A stretch of 57,818 bases of DNA from Curvibacter soli (GTDB lineage: Bacteria > Pseudomonadota > Gammaproteobacteria > Burkholderiales > Burkholderiaceae_C): the NCBI RefSeq assembly GCF_029211125.1, contig NZ_JARGEN010000005.1, forward strand, positions 1,756 through 59,573, given 5' to 3'. The first letter of the stretch is position 1; each line of letters starts with the position of its first letter. Positions 55,676-57,818 of the stretch are shown piece after piece. The notes beneath the pieces were generated by a model. It ran no database searches. It was not told the DNA's origin and was given only the letters and a program-made list of their open reading frames with translations. Position numbers and translations under genes: made by a program.

Positions 55676-56171
55676 GGACGGAAGGCCCGGTGGGCGGGCG
55701 GGCATAGCGCCGCGCCCAGACCATGAACACCACCAGCACGTCGAGCATGATCAGCGCCTGCCACAGATAGCTGTGCGCGAAGTTGAACCACGCCATGTTC
55801 CACTGCCCCAGGTAAAACAGGCTGATGACGCGCACGATGTTGAGCAGTTGCACCGCCACCAGCCCCACGCCCAGGCCGATGAGCTTGTGCGTCCAGGTGG
55901 ATGGAAAGGCCACGATGGCCGCCAGCAGCACGATGCAGGCCTCGATGCCGTTGCAGCCCGGCTCGATGGAGATGCCGAAGCCCGTCTTCGGGTTCATCAG
56001 CACCTTGCCGTAGGCCACGGCGTTCGCGTCCACCGCGCCGATGAGCGACGAGCACACATGCGCCAGCAGCGCCGTCACAGGCAGCACGAAGTGCGTCTGC
56101 ACGGGCTCCAGCAGCTCGATGCCGAACAGCAGCAGTTGCAGGCCGATGAAGACCACGAAGAAGCGGCGCAT
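55659..56171 (-). CDS. xrtH: Exosortase H
   Basis: Encodes a 170-aa polytopic membrane protein. The exosortase catalytic triad is visible: Cys73 in IEPGCNGIEAC, Arg114 in LNIVRVISLFYLG and His133 in FNFAHSYLWQAL. XrtH is the short form associated with IPTLxxWG-CTERM substrates, which it is thought to cleave and transfer during export. No CTERM-tagged protein is encoded in this window. Confidence 0.9.
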   Translation of the reverse strand: MRRFFVVFIGLQLLLFGIELLEPVQTHFVLPVTALLAHVCSSLIGAVDANAVAYGKVLMNPKTGFGISIEPGCNGIEACIVLLAAIVAFPSTWTHKLIGLGVGLVAVQLLNIVRVISLFYLGQWNMAWFNFAHSYLWQALIMLDVLVVFMVWARRYARPPTGPSVHAAAA

Positions 56172-56286
56172 GGTGGCGGATTCTAGGCCAGCGCCACGCC
56201 GTTGCGCACGCGCGCGGCACGGGCCGCGGCTGGTCGGCGATGGGTGGGACAATGCCGTCCCCGACTTGTCATTTCGTGAAAGCCCC

Positions 56287-56703
56287 ATGCCCGGCACAAC
56301 CCCCGACGACATTCCCGCGCCGCAGTCCATCACCGTGCACGGCCAGTCGCGCGTGCTGGAGGTGGCGTTTGCCGACGGCGCGGCGTTCCGCATCCCGTTC
56401 GAGCTGCTGCGCGTGTATTCCCCCTCCGCCGAGGTGCAGGGCCACGGGCCGGGGCAGGAGGTGCTGCAGACGGGCAAGCGGCAGGTGCTGATCGCCGCGC
56501 TCGAACCCGTGGGCCACTACGCCGTCAAGCCTGTGTTCTCCGACGGCCATGAAAGCGGCATCTACACCTGGAGCTACCTCTACTGGCTCGGCGCGCAGCA
56601 GCAGCGGTTGTGGGAGGAATACATCGCCCGCCTGCAGGCTGCGGGCCTGGACCGCGATGCACCCATGCCCCCCAAGGGCTGCGGTACCTGCGGGCACCAT
56701 TGA
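56287..56703 (+). CDS. DUF971 domain protein
   Basis: Encodes 138 aa. It has the DUF971 (GBBH-like) core: SRVLEVAFADGAAFRIPFEL, RVYSPSAEV, YAVKPVFSDGHESGIYTW and SYLYWLG. The C terminus GCGTCGHH could bind metal. Relatives occur in Fe-S scaffold and carnitine hydroxylase proteins; the standalone form next to ubiE is frequent in betaproteobacteria, but its job is unknown. Confidence 0.85.
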   Translation: MPGTTPDDIPAPQSITVHGQSRVLEVAFADGAAFRIPFELLRVYSPSAEVQGHGPGQEVLQTGKRQVLIAALEPVGHYAVKPVFSDGHESGIYTWSYLYWLGAQQQRLWEEYIARLQAAGLDRDAPMPPKGCGTCGHH

Positions 56704-56760
56704 ACCATATTGGCCTCCAGCGCTTGATATACCAGCGCTTGCAGCTATCAAATAAGTAGC
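56703..56760 (-). repeat. 58-bp repeat copy between the DUF971 gene and ubiE
   Basis: On the minus strand GCTACTTATTTGATAGCTGC, AAGCGCTGG, CAAGCGCTGGAGGCCAATAT. It begins at the last base of the DUF971 stop codon and is the best match to the consensus. Confidence 0.8.
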
Positions 56761-56882
56761 GTGGATGGCGTGGAGTGGTGTACGTTCCGCAATGGTCATG
56801 CACCAGAAGCGGCATGCGATTCCCCGTGTCGGTGCGGGGTTGTGGCTGTACGCACGCTGCCATGCGGCCTAGCATTCGACGC

Positions 56883-57614
56883 ATGACGACGACGCATTTT
56901 GGTTTCGAGACGGTGGACGAGCAGGACAAGGCGCGCCGCGTGCGCGGCGTGTTCGACTCGGTCGCGCCCAAGTACGACATCATGAACGACCTGATGTCGG
57001 GTGGCCTGCACCGCTTGTGGAAGGCCTACGCCGTCGCGGTGGCCAACGTGCAGGAAGGCCAGCGGGTGCTCGACATCGCGGGCGGCACGGGCGACCTGGC
57101 ACTGGCCTTTGCCAGGAAGGCGGGGCCTGCCGGCAGCGTGGTGCACACCGACATCAACGCCGCCATGCTGTGCGCCGGGCGCGACCGCCTGCTCGACGCG
57201 GGCGTGGTGCTGCCCACCGTGGTCTGCGACGCCGAGCAATTGCCGTTCCCCGACGGCTATTTCGACCTCGTGAGCGTGGCCTTCGGCCTGCGCAACATGA
57301 CGCACAAGGACGCGGCCATCGCCGAGATGGCCCGCGTGCTCAAGCCCCGCGGCAAGCTGCTGGTGCTGGAGTTCTCCCGGGTGGCCAAGCCGCTTGCGAA
57401 GGCCTACGACTGGTATTCGTTCAAGGTGCTGCCGCGCATCGGCCAGCTGGTGGCGGGCGACGCGGCCAGCTACCGCTACCTGGCCGAGTCGATCCGCATG
57501 CACCCGGGGCAGCAGGAGCTGAAGGCCCTGATGCGGAAAAACGGCTTCGGCCATGTGGACTATCACAACCTCACGGGCGGCGTCGTCGCCCTGCATGTTG
57601 GAATCAAGTGCTGA
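56883..57614 (+). CDS. ubiE: Ubiquinone/menaquinone biosynthesis C-methyltransferase UbiE
   Basis: Encodes 243 aa. The opening [20 protein letters not shown] and [20 protein letters not shown] are diagnostic; the SAM site is [11 protein letters not shown] (64-74), with [20 protein letters not shown] and LEFSRVAKP further on. It methylates the C2 position of the demethoxy quinone ring, complementing Coq7 elsewhere in the window. Confidence 0.96.
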   Translation: MTTTHFGFETVDEQDKARRVRGVFDSVAPKYDIMNDLMSGGLHRLWKAYAVAVANVQEGQRVLDIAGGTGDLALAFARKAGPAGSVVHTDINAAMLCAGRDRLLDAGVVLPTVVCDAEQLPFPDGYFDLVSVAFGLRNMTHKDAAIAEMARVLKPRGKLLVLEFSRVAKPLAKAYDWYSFKVLPRIGQLVAGDAASYRYLAESIRMHPGQQELKALMRKNGFGHVDYHNLTGGVVALHVGIKC

Positions 57615-57643
57615 ACAAGTTCGTGGTGAATGGAGAAAATACG

Positions 57644-57818
57644 ATGAAATTGTGGTCTGTGGTACTGCTCGCCGCGCTGGCCCTGGTGCACGCGGATGCC
57701 GAGGCCAAGCGCCTGGGCGGCAGCAAATCGCTGGGCAGGCAGTCCCCCAATGTGACGCAGCGCGAGGCTGCGGCGCCTGCCGCCGTCCCTGCCGCGCCCG
57801 CCGCGGCGGCCAAGCCCG
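57644..57818 (+). CDS. Tim44-like domain protein (5' end only)
   Basis: The first 58 codons encode a signal sequence (MKLWSVVLLAALALVHADAE) and AKRLGGSKSLGRQSPNVTQR, which is characteristic of the bacterial Tim44-like proteins encoded after ubiE. An Ala/Pro-rich stretch follows and the window ends before the Tim44 domain. GGAGAA precedes the ATG. Confidence 0.75.
   Translation, partial: MKLWSVVLLAALALVHADAEAKRLGGSKSLGRQSPNVTQREAAAPAAVPAAPAAAAKP

Overview
The window is GC-rich, densely coding chromosomal DNA from a betaproteobacterium, most likely a member of the Comamonadaceae (Acidovorax/Alicycliphilus type). This rests on the gene set (Coq7/UbiE ubiquinone synthesis, ResB/CcsA cytochrome c maturation, cytochrome c4, MsrPQ, pilMNOPQ-aroK, HexR with zwf, exosortase H) and on two short palindromic repeat families that I associate with this group. 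No tRNA, rRNA, CRISPR array or prophage was seen.

Layout. 1-3.9 kb: type II secretion pseudopilin operon (gspG-H-I-J-K-L, minus strand) with a divergent short gspC. 3.9-5.3 kb: cobC-cobS. 5.3-8.2 kb: ilvA with an unusual leader, an OsmC-family gene and coq7. 8.5-9.6 kb: a porin. 9.9-18.4 kb: a peptide ABC uptake operon (first binding protein broken by an 8-bp duplication, permease, M20 amidohydrolase, second binding protein, permease, fused double ATPase). 18.4-19.3 kb: gene remnants with an inserted MITE-like element. 19.3-24.3 kb: hexR-zwf facing tal-pgi, with a HexR-type palindrome between them. 24.3-24.7 kb: histidine-kinase remnant and a second MITE-like element. 24.7-28.2 kb: groES-groEL with CIRCE, then metK with a structured leader resembling SAM-II. 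28.3-31.5 kb: two LpxL-type acyltransferases, engB and cytochrome c4. 31.5-36.9 kb: resB-ccsA and msrPQ. 36.8-39.7 kb: a metallo-beta-lactamase-fold protein behind an FNR-like box, lysA-lptM and cyaY. 39.7-49.9 kb: a class A PBP divergent from pilMNOPQ, an Ig-like surface lipoprotein and aroK. 49.9-50.5 kb: scrambled DNA with a third MITE-like element where aroB would be expected. 50.6-57.8 kb: a giant FAD/Fe-S oxidoreductase, a HIT protein, exosortase H with its partner membrane protein, a DUF971 protein, ubiE and the start of a Tim44-like gene.

Most genes are housekeeping; the interesting layer is small mobile and regulatory DNA. (1) A MITE-like family with about 16-bp terminal inverted repeats occurs three times, one copy flanked by a perfect 8-bp duplication. 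Two nearby pseudogenes are each frameshifted by an exact 8-bp tandem duplication, the scar that loss of such an element would leave. (2) A 58-bp repeat occurs six times plus one overlapping inverted copy; copies lie in frame inside cobS, at the domain junction of the FAD/Fe-S enzyme and over the start of gspH. (3) A GC-rich palindromic repeat supplies the stop codons of gspG and gspH and the start of gspI. (4) The ilvA leader looks like a roughly 95-nt terminated RNA that shows an anti-Shine-Dalgarno loop, and the metK leader combines a SAM-II-like fold with a stem that hides the metK ribosome binding site. (5) Four 8-9-nt homopolymer tracts cluster in pilQ, the Ig-like lipoprotein and aroK.
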